From: Oscillospiraceae bacterium
GTDB taxonomy: Bacteria > Bacillota > Clostridia > Oscillospirales > Oscillospiraceae
Length of the DNA: 64,000 nt
Assembly (NCBI GenBank): GCA_017397835.1
Contig: JAFQHV010000011.1
Coordinates: 1-64,000, forward strand
Reading direction: 5' to 3'
The translations under genes were made by a program, and so were the position numbers. The notes under the pieces were generated by a model. It ran no database searches. It was not told the origin of the DNA and saw only the letters and a program-made list of their open reading frames with translations. This document shows, piece after piece, positions 50,725 to 60,230 of this stretch. Positions within the stretch are counted from its first letter, which is position 1; every line of letters starts with the position of its first letter.

Positions 50725-52257
50725 TCATTTGTCAATCTTCTTTTTCCCCGACCGCCGCAAAAAGCCGAGGCGGACACCAAGGGCCTGCAGCGCGGCCACA
50801 TATACTGCCGCGCCGAACAGCATCGTCACTCCAACAAGGGGCCAGCCCGCCAGCCCTGCCGCCGCCAGCCGGTGCATCAGCAGCCGGGCGGTCTGCCCCG
50901 CCAGCACCGCACCCAGCACCGGAAACGCCCCAAGGCGCACCAGTCCGGTCCGCACTCCCATACACCGGCGAACCGCTCCGCTGCAAAGCAGCACGCCCAG
51001 CACCCCCGACACCGCAAGTCCGGCTGCGAAGCCTTCCATTCCACCGCCGGGCCGCCCCATGATCAGCACGGTCACCACCAACTGCACCACATCACAAATC
51101 AGTGCGATGCCTGCCGCCGTTCCCTGTCGATCCGCACCGTTCAGCGCGCCGGTCAGCACCGTCTGTACCGCGCCGCAGGCCACAGCCGGTGCCAAAACCG
51201 TCAGGTACTCTCCCACCCCGTCATAGCCAAACAGCAGCCTGCCCAGCTCCGGTCCCGTCACACACAACAGGGCCATACACGGCACAATGACGACACACAC
51301 CACTTCCAGCGCCCGGTGCACCACCTTCGCCGCCCGCTCCCGCTGCCCCAGCGCGCAGTGCTGTGCCACACGGGGCAGCATAACGAGGTTCAGCGCCCCC
51401 AGAAATAAAGTGGGCACCGACAGCATGGGCAGGGTCATGCCTCCGATCACCCCAAACGCGGACATGGCCGCCTCCCGGCTCATTTTCCCGATCAGCAGCC
51501 GGGGGACCACAGCTGCGTTGACCGCTCCCATCAGGTTGCCCAACAGGGCCGTTGCCCCAACCGGCACAGCGATGGACAGGATGTGCCGTCCCAGCCCCTC
51601 CACCCGTTCCCCCCGTTCGGGCCGGCCGTGCCTCCTGCGGAACAGAACCACCAGCACGAAGGCAGAAAATACCTCGCACACGATCATGCCCAACACGATC
51701 AGCCCCACCGTCCGCTCGGCGTTTTGGGGCAGAAACACCGCCAGCAGGCCCAGCACCGCCCCGGCACGGATCATCTGCTCGGTCAGCTCGATCAGGGCCG
51801 GCGGCCGCACCCTTCCGGTGCCATAAAAGAAATGTTTGTGGATGTTTTCGATCCCCGTCAAGGCCACGCAGGGCAGCAGCAGCACCAGTCCAAGCTGGGT
51901 CCGGGCATCCCCCAGCAGATACACCGAAATAGGGTCATACAGCAGCAGGGTAACTGCCGCCACCGGGATCATCAGCCACCCAAATATCCCCAGCGCCCGC
52001 GGAACCACCCCCGCAGCGGTTCCGTTGCCCCCCAACACGAGCCGGCGGGCCGCCAAAGTAGCTACCGCCGCGGTCAGCCCCACGGATACGACGGACATCA
52101 TCACGGAATAGACCGGCATCACCAGCTGGTACAGTCCCATGACCTCTGCCCCCACCATGCGGGACAGGCCCACCCGATAGAAAAAGCCCAAAATCTGGGA
52201 CAGAATACTCAGCATCGTCAAATATACCGCGCTGCGCCGCGCCGTGTCCTGGGCCAT
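50725..52257 (-). CDS. SpoVB-like MOP flippase (oligosaccharide/lipid II exporter family)
   Basis: A 510-residue protein with about 13-14 membrane segments, starting MAQDTARRSAVYLTMLSILS and carrying SQILGFFYRVGLSRMVGAEV and VMPVYSVMMSVVSVGLTAAV, typical of the SpoVB/MviN polysaccharide-exporter family. Members flip lipid-linked precursors; SpoVB serves spore cortex synthesis, while paralogues serve other glycans. Given dipicolinate genes nearby, a sporulation role is plausible. No sporulation promoter was identified. Confidence 0.87.
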   Translation of the reverse strand: MAQDTARRSAVYLTMLSILSQILGFFYRVGLSRMVGAEVMGLYQLVMPVYSVMMSVVSVGLTAAVATLAARRLVLGGNGTAAGVVPRALGIFGWLMIPVAAVTLLLYDPISVYLLGDARTQLGLVLLLPCVALTGIENIHKHFFYGTGRVRPPALIELTEQMIRAGAVLGLLAVFLPQNAERTVGLIVLGMIVCEVFSAFVLVVLFRRRHGRPERGERVEGLGRHILSIAVPVGATALLGNLMGAVNAAVVPRLLIGKMSREAAMSAFGVIGGMTLPMLSVPTLFLGALNLVMLPRVAQHCALGQRERAAKVVHRALEVVCVVIVPCMALLCVTGPELGRLLFGYDGVGEYLTVLAPAVACGAVQTVLTGALNGADRQGTAAGIALICDVVQLVVTVLIMGRPGGGMEGFAAGLAVSGVLGVLLCSGAVRRCMGVRTGLVRLGAFPVLGAVLAGQTARLLMHRLAAAGLAGWPLVGVTMLFGAAVYVAALQALGVRLGFLRRSGKKKIDK

Positions 52258-52446
52258 GCCCCCGCCTCCCTGCTATGATCTCCCTCTACTGGTATTCTCC
52301 GTGGGACAGGACTATTCATTTTTTTGCGATTGTTGCCCAAAACATGTCACATATTTACTTTCCGTGCAACAGTACTTGTCTGCGGGAAGAAAATTGATTA
52401 TTATATATAATATGTGATTATGACCCTTTACAAGGAGGATTCAAAT
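52258..52446. other. Intergenic region between the flippase gene and crt
   Basis: Divergent gap of 189 bp. The crt side (52395-52413) is AT-rich with TATATAATATG, a possible -10 region, but no convincing -35 is spaced to it. No repeat or RNA was recognised. Confidence 0.45.
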
Positions 52447-53223
52447 ATGGCACTTGTAGAACTGGAACAGCGCGGTCACGTGGGACTGGTCACCATCAAC
52501 CGCCCCGAGGCACTCAACGCCCTGAACGTACAGACGCTGCGGGAGCTGGATGCCGTTCTGGACCGGGTGGAACATAATGAAGACATCTATGTCATCATCA
52601 TCACCGGCGCGGGCCGTGCCTTCGTGGCCGGTGCCGACATCGGCGAGATGGCCGGCTTCTCCGCCGCCGAGGGCAAGGCCTTCGGCCTGATGGGCAGCGG
52701 CGTGATGCAGCGCATCGCCCGCTTCCCCGGTGCCACCATCGCCGCCGTCAACGGTTACGCCTTGGGCGGCGGGTGCGAACTGGCCATGGGCTGCGACATC
52801 CGCATCGGCAGCGAACACGCCAAGTTTGGTATGCCCGAGGTGGGCCTGGGCATTACCCCCGGCTTCGGCGGCACCCAGCGGCTGGCCCGCATCGTAGGTA
52901 CGTCCACCGCAACGGAGCTGATTTTGACCGGCCGCACCATCAACGCGCAGGAGGCCCTGCAGATGGGCCTGATCGGCCACCTCTATCCCGCCGATGAAAT
53001 GCTGGACCGGGCCTTTGAGCTGGCCCGGGTCATCGCCGCCAAGCCTCAGGTGGCGGTCCGCCAGGCCAAGCAGGCCATCCGCATCGGCACCCAAATGGAT
53101 ATAAGTTCTGCCCTGGCCTTCGAGGCGGAGGCTTTCGGCCTTTGTTTTTCCACCGAAGATCAGAAGGACGCGATGCAGGCCTTCCTGAACAAGGAGTCCC
53201 TGCCCGGCTATAAAAACCGTTAA
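52447..53223 (+). CDS. crt: 3-hydroxybutyryl-CoA dehydratase (crotonase)
   Basis: Crt dehydrates 3-hydroxybutyryl-CoA to crotonyl-CoA in butyrate synthesis. The 258-residue crotonase-fold protein has LVTINRPEALNALN, AFVAGADIGEMAG (oxyanion loop), NGYALGGGCELAMGCDIRI and AKFGMPEVGLGITPGFGGTQ, with the two catalytic glutamates (GGGCELAMG and MPEVGLG). AAGGAGG precedes the ATG at 52447. hbd follows after 270 bp with its own promoter. Confidence 0.94.
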   Translation: MALVELEQRGHVGLVTINRPEALNALNVQTLRELDAVLDRVEHNEDIYVIIITGAGRAFVAGADIGEMAGFSAAEGKAFGLMGSGVMQRIARFPGATIAAVNGYALGGGCELAMGCDIRIGSEHAKFGMPEVGLGITPGFGGTQRLARIVGTSTATELILTGRTINAQEALQMGLIGHLYPADEMLDRAFELARVIAAKPQVAVRQAKQAIRIGTQMDISSALAFEAEAFGLCFSTEDQKDAMQAFLNKESLPGYKNR

Positions 53224-53325
53224 GTTCTTCGTCGCTTTTTTGGTTTTATAACATTTAAGGCGGATTTTCCGTCTTTTTGCTAAATTTACGTGTAAAAACT
53301 GTGCATTTTCCCAGCACTATCCTTC
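53224..53325. other. Spacer after crt with a weak terminator-like hairpin
   Basis: A short stem GGCGG / CCGTC followed by TTTTT (53259-53278) may partly end crt transcription. No coding sequence is apparent. Confidence 0.5.
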
Positions 53326-53354
53326 TTGCGCCCGGCGCAAAAACCAGCTATAAT
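53326..53354 (+). promoter_or_regulatory. Promoter of hbd-bcd-etfBA
   Basis: TTGCGC (53326-53331), 17-bp spacer, TATAAT (53349-53354). It gives hbd-bcd-etfBA a promoter separate from crt, with a leader of about 130 nt. Confidence 0.85.
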
Positions 53355-53392
53355 GGACAGAGTAATATGCTGTGCGAGTATTAGCTTTTGTC

Positions 53393-53428
53393 CGCAACAA
53401 CGGTTTCTTGTCCGGGGTTGCGATTTTT
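53393..53428 (+). terminator. Terminator-like hairpin in the hbd leader
   Basis: CGCAAC / GTTGCG with inner CGG / CCG stem, followed by ATTTTT (53424-53428). It lies about 32 nt into the hbd transcript and 65 nt before the start codon, so it cannot terminate crt-independent transcription without shutting down hbd; it looks like an attenuator. Confidence 0.55.
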
Positions 53429-53493
53429 CAAGAGCGAACTCGTTAATTTTCTAACAAGATGTCCCTGCGGGGAAAGAAAAGGAGCAGCATATT

Positions 53494-54342
53494 ATGAATA
53501 AAATCGTTGTCATCGGCGGCGGCACCATGGGATTGGACATTGCCACCGTGTTCGCCCGCACCGGCCACAGTGTGGTGGTGCGCGAGATCAGTCAGGAACT
53601 GGCCGACCGGGCCGGGGCCCGTCTGGAGGAGTCTCTGTCCAAGCTGGTATCCCGAAACAGGCTGGATGCGGATAAAAAATCCGCCATCCTGTCCGCTATC
53701 ACCTTCACCACCGACATTTCTTTGGCCGCCGACGCCGACCTGGTCATCGAGGCCGCCGTGGAGAAGCTGGATATCAAGCAGCGCATCTTTGCCGAACTGG
53801 ACGAGTTCTGCCGGGCCGACACCATCTTTGCCACCAACACCTCTTCCATCTCCATCACCGATATCGCCGCCGCCACCCGGCGGCCGGACCGATTCATCGG
53901 TATGCACTTTTTCAATCCCGCCACAGTGATGAAGCTGGTAGAGCTGATCCGGGGCATCCACACGTCGCAGCAGACCTTCGATACCGTCGCCCGGCTATGC
54001 GCCGCCCTGGATAAAGAGGCGGTGGAGATCACCGACTCCCCCGGCTTTGTGGTCAACCGCGTCCTCATTCCCATGATCAACGAGGCCATCGGTCTTTTGG
54101 AGGCGGGCGTCGCCAGTGCCGAGGGGATCGACACCGCCATGCGTCTGGGTGCCAACCACCCCATCGGCCCCCTGGCTTTGGGTGATCTGGTCGGACTGGA
54201 CGTGTGCCTTGCCATTATGGACACCATCCGTAACCAAACCGGCAACAGCAAGTACGAGGCGGCGCCCCTGCTGCGCAGAATGGTGGCCGACGGTCTGCTG
54301 GGCCGCAAGACGGGAAAAGGCTTCTACGACTACAGCAAGTGA
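53494..54342 (+). CDS. hbd: 3-hydroxybutyryl-CoA dehydrogenase
   Basis: Hbd reduces acetoacetyl-CoA to 3-hydroxybutyryl-CoA with NAD(P)H. The 282-residue protein starts with the Rossmann motif VVIGGGTMGLDIATVFARTG and has ATNTSSISITDIAAATRRPD, MHFFNPATVMKLVELIRG (catalytic His-Glu) and DSPGFVVNRVLIPMINEAI. AAAGGAG precedes the ATG. bcd follows after 77 bp. Confidence 0.96.
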   Translation: MNKIVVIGGGTMGLDIATVFARTGHSVVVREISQELADRAGARLEESLSKLVSRNRLDADKKSAILSAITFTTDISLAADADLVIEAAVEKLDIKQRIFAELDEFCRADTIFATNTSSISITDIAAATRRPDRFIGMHFFNPATVMKLVELIRGIHTSQQTFDTVARLCAALDKEAVEITDSPGFVVNRVLIPMINEAIGLLEAGVASAEGIDTAMRLGANHPIGPLALGDLVGLDVCLAIMDTIRNQTGNSKYEAAPLLRRMVADGLLGRKTGKGFYDYSK

Positions 54343-54419
54343 TCTTGCTTTGATCGATATAACAAACGACCAAACACGGAACATAGAAATGGAAAACAGG
54401 TAATTAGGAGGAGAACATT

Positions 54420-55568
<1,149 letters not shown>

Positions 55569-55585
55569 GAAGGAGGTAGAGGAAA

Positions 55586-56386
55586 ATGAAAATCATCGTT
55601 TGTGTCAAGCAGGTCCCCGATACCTCCGGCAAGGTGGCCGTCAATCCCGACGGTACCCTGAACCGCGCCTCCATGGCCACCATCACCAACCCCGACGACC
55701 TGAACGCCGTCGAGGCCGCCCTGACCCTGAAGGAGCAGACCGGCGCCGAGGTGGTGGTCGTCTCCATGGGTCCCCCTCCCGCCGAGGGTATGCTGCGCGA
55801 GCTGATGGCCCGCGGCGCCGACCGCGCCGTGCTGGTGTCCGGCCGTGAGTTCGGCGGCTCCGATACCTACGCCACCTCCCAGATCCTGGCCGCCGCCATC
55901 AACAAGATCGGTCTGGAGGACGAGGACATCGTCCTGTGCGGCCGTCAGGCCATCGACGGCGACACCGCTCAGGTAGGTCCCCAGATCGCCGAGAAGCTGG
56001 GCCTGCCTCAGGTGTCCTACGCCGCCGAGATCGTCAAGGACGGCAAGACCCTGACGGTCAAGCGCATGCTGGAGGACGGCTACATGACCGTCAAGGTCAG
56101 CACCCCCTGTCTGCTGACCTGCATCAAGGAGCTGAACGAGCCCCGCTATATGAGCGTGTCCGGCATCTTTGAGTGCTACTCCAAGCCTTACGAGGTCTAC
56201 GATTACGAAACCCTGAAGGACGATCCCCTCATTGATGCCACCACCATCGGTCTGAAGGGTTCTCCCACCAACATCTTCAAGTCCTTCACTCCCCCTCAGA
56301 AGGGTGCTGGCATGATGATGGAGGGTGCTGACAAGGCCACCTGTGAGCAGCTGGCCGGCCTGCTGGCCGCCAAGCACCTGATCTGA
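55586..56386 (+). CDS. etfB: Electron transfer flavoprotein, beta subunit
   Basis: EtfB pairs with EtfA and delivers electrons to Bcd, bifurcating to ferredoxin in butyrate producers. The 266-residue protein starts MKIIVCVKQVPDTSGKVAVN, then ADLNAVEAALT-type loop (DDLNAVEAALTLKEQTGAEV), LCGRQAIDGDTAQVGPQIAE and CLLTCIKELNEPRYMSVSGI. Its gene lies between bcd and etfA with gaps of 17 and 19 bp. Confidence 0.96.
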   Translation: MKIIVCVKQVPDTSGKVAVNPDGTLNRASMATITNPDDLNAVEAALTLKEQTGAEVVVVSMGPPPAEGMLRELMARGADRAVLVSGREFGGSDTYATSQILAAAINKIGLEDEDIVLCGRQAIDGDTAQVGPQIAEKLGLPQVSYAAEIVKDGKTLTVKRMLEDGYMTVKVSTPCLLTCIKELNEPRYMSVSGIFECYSKPYEVYDYETLKDDPLIDATTIGLKGSPTNIFKSFTPPQKGAGMMMEGADKATCEQLAGLLAAKHLI

Positions 56387-56405
56387 CAGAAGGGAGAGAG
56401 AAGAT

Positions 56406-57518
56406 ATGTCTAACTTTAACAGTGCCGCCATCGAAGAGTTCAACGGCGGTGTTTGGGTATTCTGCGAGCAGCGCCAGGGCGAGATGATGTCCACCTCTTA
56501 CGAGCTGATCAGCGAGGGCCGCAAGCTGGCTGACGAGCTGGGTTCCAAGCTGTACGGCATCCTGCTGGGCGACAAGGTGGAGGGACTGGCCCGGGAGTTG
56601 GGCGGCTACGGTGCCGACGGCGTTTACGTGTGCGAGTCCCCCCTGCTGAAGAACTACACCACCGATGCCTATACCAAGGTCATCTGTGACGTGGTGGAGC
56701 AGTACAAGCCCGAGGTCATGCTCATCGGTGCCACCAACATCGGCCGCGATCTGGGCCCCCGCTGTGCCGCCCGTCTGCACACCGGTCTGTGCGCCGACTG
56801 CACCCACCTGGACATCGACGTGCCCAAGTACAAGGAGTTCCTGCGTTCCTCCTCCACTCTGGCCCCCAACATGATCGACAACATCAAAGAGGATGACCGC
56901 AACCTGAAGATGACCCGTCCCGCCTTCGGCGGTCACCTGATGGCCACCATCATCTGCCCCCGCTTCCGTCCCGCCATGGCCACCGTCCGCCCCGGCGTGA
57001 TGAAGAAGAACGAGTTTGACAAGGCCAGGGCCGACGCCTGCGAGATCATCAAGCCTCTGTTCACCCTTTCCGCCGACGACATGAAGACCGAGGTCACCGA
57101 GGTGGTCAAGGCCGCCAAGAAGCTGGTGGACCTGATCGGCGCCGAAGTGGTGGTCTCCGTAGGCCGCGGCATTTCCAAGGACGTGCAGACCGGCCTGAAG
57201 CTGGCCGAGGAGCTGGCCGAGGTTCTGGGCGGCGTGGTTGGCGCCTCCCGCGCTGTGGTGGACTCCGGCTGGATCTCCGCCGACCATCAGGTCGGCCAGA
57301 CCGGCAAGACCGTCCACCCCCGCATCTACGTGGCTTTGGGCATTTCCGGTGCCATTCAGCACAAGGCCGGCATGCAGGACGCCGAGTGCATCATCGCCGT
57401 GAACAAGAACGCCGCCGCGCCCATCTTCGAGTGCGCCGACTACGGCATCGAGGGCGACCTGTTCAAGGTCGTGCCCATGATGATCGAGGCCATCAAGGCC
57501 GCCAAGGCTGCGAAGTAA
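56406..57518 (+). CDS. etfA: Electron transfer flavoprotein, alpha subunit
   Basis: EtfA carries FAD and forms a heterodimer with EtfB. The 370-residue protein includes VMLIGATNIGRDLGPRCAAR, RPAFGGHLMATIICPRFRPA, ASRAVVDSGWISADHQVGQT, VHPRIYVALGISGAIQHKAG and NKNAAAPIFECADYGIEGDL, the FAD-binding C-terminal signature. It is the last gene of the unit, followed by a strong terminator. Length is somewhat above the usual 315-340, as in bifurcating clostridial types. Confidence 0.96.
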   Translation: MSNFNSAAIEEFNGGVWVFCEQRQGEMMSTSYELISEGRKLADELGSKLYGILLGDKVEGLARELGGYGADGVYVCESPLLKNYTTDAYTKVICDVVEQYKPEVMLIGATNIGRDLGPRCAARLHTGLCADCTHLDIDVPKYKEFLRSSSTLAPNMIDNIKEDDRNLKMTRPAFGGHLMATIICPRFRPAMATVRPGVMKKNEFDKARADACEIIKPLFTLSADDMKTEVTEVVKAAKKLVDLIGAEVVVSVGRGISKDVQTGLKLAEELAEVLGGVVGASRAVVDSGWISADHQVGQTGKTVHPRIYVALGISGAIQHKAGMQDAECIIAVNKNAAAPIFECADYGIEGDLFKVVPMMIEAIKAAKAAK

Positions 57519-57534
57519 AGTCAATCCAATTTAC

Positions 57535-57566
57535 AACCCCCGTCCATGTGGACGGGGGTTGTTTTT
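57535..57566 (+). terminator. Terminator after etfA
   Basis: AACCCCCGTCC / GGACGGGGGTT with ATGT loop, followed by GTTTTTG. It ends hbd-bcd-etfBA. Confidence 0.93.
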
Positions 57567-57569
57567 GTT

Positions 57570-57870
57570 CAGAATTTCGCCCTGCGGGGCGAGAATGGGG
57601 ACGAGAGATGTTCCGCCCCCGGGCGGGTGTCTTTTGTAATGCCACAAAAGACACGAAAAAGGCATTAAGAAACCCATGGTTTCTTAAAATTTCCTTCGGA
57701 CGCTCTCCGCAAGGTCACACCCACACGGTCGGCGGACATCTCTGACTCTGCCTACTCCGGTTAGGCTTCCGCACCTTTTACCCTCTGTAAGTCCATTTGT
57801 CTATCGAACTCCCGCCGACTATTGCAGCGAACTAACAGGTCTTGCGTAGGGGGCGGCGCCCTCGACGCCC
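57570..57870. repeat. Non-coding interspersed repeat region
   Basis: Begins with TTTCGCCCTGCGGGGCGAG (near 57578), matching the left end of the element at 5734-6071, and ends with TGCGTAGGGGGCGGCG (near 57844), matching that element's right part (near 6031). The interior differs and has its own short inverted repeats, such as TGTCTTTTG/CAAAAGACA. There is no second terminal inverted copy. It is probably a related but decayed or composite repeat. No gene is supported. Confidence 0.65.
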
Positions 57871-57914
57871 CTATCTCATATCTCATATCTCTCCACTCTT
57901 CACTCTCCACTCTC
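57871..57914. repeat. Short low-complexity tandem repeats
   Basis: ATCTCAT-type units (ATCTCATATCTCATATCTC) followed by CACTCTC-type units (CCACTCTTCACTCTCCACTC). They sit between the interspersed repeat and dpsA. No function is evident. Confidence 0.75.
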
Positions 57915-57960
57915 CCCCCGCATAGGATGGCGTACAACACCGTAGGGGGAGGTCCTTTTC

Positions 57961-58818
57961 ATGAACAAACCATACACATTTTGGGTCCTGGGCGGCGATA
58001 TGCGGCAGGTCTATCTGTCCCGCCTGCTGCGTGCCGACGGGCATTCGGTTTCCACGTATGCCACCGGACAAACCGATGCCGCCGGTCTGGACGGTCTGGC
58101 CCGGACCGACTGCGTGATTTTCCCCCTGCCGGTGTGTTCCGCCCCCGGGCTGCTCTCCGCGCCCCTGTCCTCCGCCGACCATCCCATTGAACCGCTGCTG
58201 GACCGGCTGCATCCGGGCCAGCTTCTGTGCGGCGGACGCGCCGACCGGGACACGCTAAATCGCTTTGCCGTCCGGGGGCTTGCCCTGACCGACTACTTCG
58301 CGCTGGAGGAGCTGACGGTAGCCAACGCCGTCCCCACCGCCGAGGGGGCGGTGCAGCTCGCCATGGAGCATCTGCCCGTCACCGTCCATGCCCTGCCGGT
58401 GCTGATTTTGGGCTACGGCCGGGTGGGGCGGGTGACCGCCCGGCGCTTCGCCGCCCTGGGTGCCCGGGTCACCGTGGCCGCCCGCCGGCCGGAGCAGCAG
58501 GTCTGGGCACAGACCGCAGGATATTCCTCCCGCCCTCTCCCCTTGACTCACGGCGAATTGGAACAATTCGGTCTGGTGATCAACACCGTCCCCGCCCCGG
58601 TTTTGGACCGGGAAGCGCTGACCCGACTGAACGACAGCTGCCTCATCATCGATTTAGCCTCTGCGCCCGGAGGGCTTTCTCCCGACTGCCGCAGCGAATG
58701 TTCCGCTCGGGTCATCCACGCCCTGGCTCTGCCGGGCAAGGTAGCCCCCATGTCCGCGGCCGGCTACATCCGGGACGCCGTCTATCGCCTGCTGGCCGCC
58801 GCTGAAAACAACCCTTGA
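57961..58818 (+). CDS. dpsA: Dipicolinate synthase subunit A
   Basis: DpsA and DpsB make dipicolinic acid from dihydroxydipicolinate in the mother cell, for loading into spores. The 285-residue protein has an N-terminal variable domain (YTFWVLGGDMRQVYLSRLLR) and a C-terminal NAD(P)-binding Rossmann domain (PVLILGYGRVGRVTARRFAA, about 140-160). GGGGGAGG precedes the ATG. It is followed by dpsB after 13 bp. It confirms an endospore-forming host. Confidence 0.94.
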   Translation: MNKPYTFWVLGGDMRQVYLSRLLRADGHSVSTYATGQTDAAGLDGLARTDCVIFPLPVCSAPGLLSAPLSSADHPIEPLLDRLHPGQLLCGGRADRDTLNRFAVRGLALTDYFALEELTVANAVPTAEGAVQLAMEHLPVTVHALPVLILGYGRVGRVTARRFAALGARVTVAARRPEQQVWAQTAGYSSRPLPLTHGELEQFGLVINTVPAPVLDREALTRLNDSCLIIDLASAPGGLSPDCRSECSARVIHALALPGKVAPMSAAGYIRDAVYRLLAAAENNP

Positions 58819-58831
58819 AAGGAAGATCGGT

Positions 58832-59410
58832 TTGGAAGATAAAACCATTGGTTTTGCCATCTGCGGCTCCTTCTGCACCCACAGCCGGGCCATTGCCGCA
58901 CTGGAGGCAGTGACCGCCCAATACAAGCACGTCATCCCGATCGTATCGGAAATCGTATCCGTCACCGATACCCGGTTCGGCACCGCCAAAGACCTGTTGG
59001 AACGCATGACCAACCTGTGCGGGCAGCCCCCCATGGCCACGGTCAAAGAAACGGAACCCATTGGGCCAAAAGGACTGCTGGACCTGCTGGTCATCGCCCC
59101 CTGCACCGGCAACACCCTGAGCAAGATGGCTGCCGGCATCACCGACAGCTCCGTGACCATGGCCGCCAAGGCCCAGCTGCGCAACGGCCGCCCGGTGGTG
59201 GTGTGCGTGGCCTCCAACGACGGTTTGTCGGGCTCCGCCCCCGCCATCGGGCAGCTGATGATGCGCAAGAACCTCTATTTCGTCCCCTTCGGTCAGGACG
59301 ACCCAAAGAACAAACCCACCTCGCTGGTAGCGGATTTCACGCAGCTGCCCGCCACGATGGAGCACGCATTACAGGGAAAGCAGGTTCAACCCGTGCTGCT
59401 TCGGGCATAA
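58832..59410 (+). CDS. dpsB: Dipicolinate synthase subunit B
   Basis: The flavoprotein-like subunit of dipicolinate synthase. The 192-residue protein starts at TTG 58832 (AAAGGAAG upstream) with TIGFAICGSFCTHSRAIAAL and has LLVIAPCTGNTLSKMAAGIT and VCVASNDGLSGSAPAIGQL, the flavin-binding pattern seen in SpoVFB. It acts with DpsA, 13 bp upstream. No sigma-K or sigma-E promoter could be assigned with confidence. A hairpin terminator follows. Confidence 0.93.
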   Translation: MEDKTIGFAICGSFCTHSRAIAALEAVTAQYKHVIPIVSEIVSVTDTRFGTAKDLLERMTNLCGQPPMATVKETEPIGPKGLLDLLVIAPCTGNTLSKMAAGITDSSVTMAAKAQLRNGRPVVVCVASNDGLSGSAPAIGQLMMRKNLYFVPFGQDDPKNKPTSLVADFTQLPATMEHALQGKQVQPVLLRA

Positions 59411-59411
59411 T

Positions 59412-59445
59412 AACTGCGGCCATCAACTTGATGGCCGCAGTTTTG
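59412..59445 (+). terminator. Terminator of dpsAB
   Basis: AACTGCGGCCATC / GATGGCCGCAGTT with AACTT loop, followed by TTGT. It starts two bases past the dpsB stop. Confidence 0.9.
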
Positions 59446-59457
59446 TACACTCTGCTG

Positions 59458-59486
59458 TTGACATCTTCCGCCGGGGGAGATACAAT
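59458..59486 (+). promoter_or_regulatory. Promoter of the Crp/Fnr-transporter operon
   Basis: TTGACA (59458-59463), 17-bp spacer, TACAAT (59481-59486). The start site would be near 59493, inside the adjacent perfect dyad. Confidence 0.9.
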
Positions 59487-59512
59487 AAAACTGTCTTAAA
59501 TAAGACAGTTTT
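59487..59512. promoter_or_regulatory. Perfect 26-bp dyad at the Crp/Fnr promoter
   Basis: AAAACTGTCTTA-AA-TAAGACAGTTTT is a perfect inverted repeat (12-bp arms) directly after the -10 box and before the ribosome site of the regulator gene. Crp/Fnr proteins bind such dyads. Its position over the start site suggests repression of the gene's own transcription. Confidence 0.7.
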
Positions 59513-59523
59513 GAGGTGATACA

Positions 59524-60192
59524 ATGGACTGCAAGCTTCCTTCACGGCAGTTGGAGCTGTTAAGGAACTGCCCGCTGTTCGTCGGCTGTTCCGAAGAAAC
59601 GCTGCACCGCGCTCTGTCCGATGCTGGCTGTACCATGGCCGAGTTTTCTGCCGGACAGCCCCTGTACCAACCCCACAGCTTTTCACGCAGCCTGGGGGTT
59701 CTGCTTTCCGGCAGTGTGCGGGTGACTCGCGACACTCTGGTCATCAGCGTTTTGTCACCGGGGGAGTTGTTTGGCGCCGCCGCCCTGTTCAATGACCGGT
59801 CCGACTACGCCACCACCCTGACCGCCGCCGCTCCCTGCCGGGTAATCCTGCTGGAGCAGGAATTGGTCAGCCGCCTGATGGATTTCGACACCCGGGTGCG
59901 GGACAACTACATCCGCTACCTGTCCGGTCGTATCCGTTTTCTCAGCAGCAAGGTCCAATCCCTCGCCGCCGCAGGAGTGGATGGCAAGCTGGCCCGCTTT
60001 CTGCTCAGTCGGCTGACTCCGGATCAGCCGGGTTTGGTCTGTCCGGCCACGGAACTGGCCCAGCGGCTGGGCATCAGCCGTGCTTCCCTGTACCGGGCCT
60101 TTGAGTCGCTGGAAGAGCGCGGTCTCATCGCCCACAGAGGCCGCCGGGTGGAGGTCATTGACTTCGCCGGTCTGGAATCCTATCCTCTTTAA
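59524..60192 (+). CDS. Crp/Fnr family transcriptional regulator
   Basis: A 222-residue regulator with an N-terminal cyclic-nucleotide-type sensor (residues about 15-120; VLSPGELFGAAALFN) and a C-terminal winged helix (TELAQRLGISRASLYRAFES, LEERGLIAHRGRRVEVID). There is no N-terminal FNR cysteine cluster, although it has Cys3, Cys16, Cys22 and Cys36. The dyad at 59487-59512 is a likely autoregulatory site. It is followed 38 bp downstream by an ABC transporter operon, so it probably controls uptake of that substrate. Confidence 0.9.
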   Translation: MDCKLPSRQLELLRNCPLFVGCSEETLHRALSDAGCTMAEFSAGQPLYQPHSFSRSLGVLLSGSVRVTRDTLVISVLSPGELFGAAALFNDRSDYATTLTAAAPCRVILLEQELVSRLMDFDTRVRDNYIRYLSGRIRFLSSKVQSLAAAGVDGKLARFLLSRLTPDQPGLVCPATELAQRLGISRASLYRAFESLEERGLIAHRGRRVEVIDFAGLESYPL

Positions 60193-60230
60193 TCTGTCAA
60201 TTTTTTGAACCAAAGAAAGGATGTATCAAC

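Noticed and set aside
50574..51408. Open frames across tRNA-Leu and the flippase gene on the plus strand
   Set aside because: They read through the tRNA in antisense and are explained by the minus-strand features.
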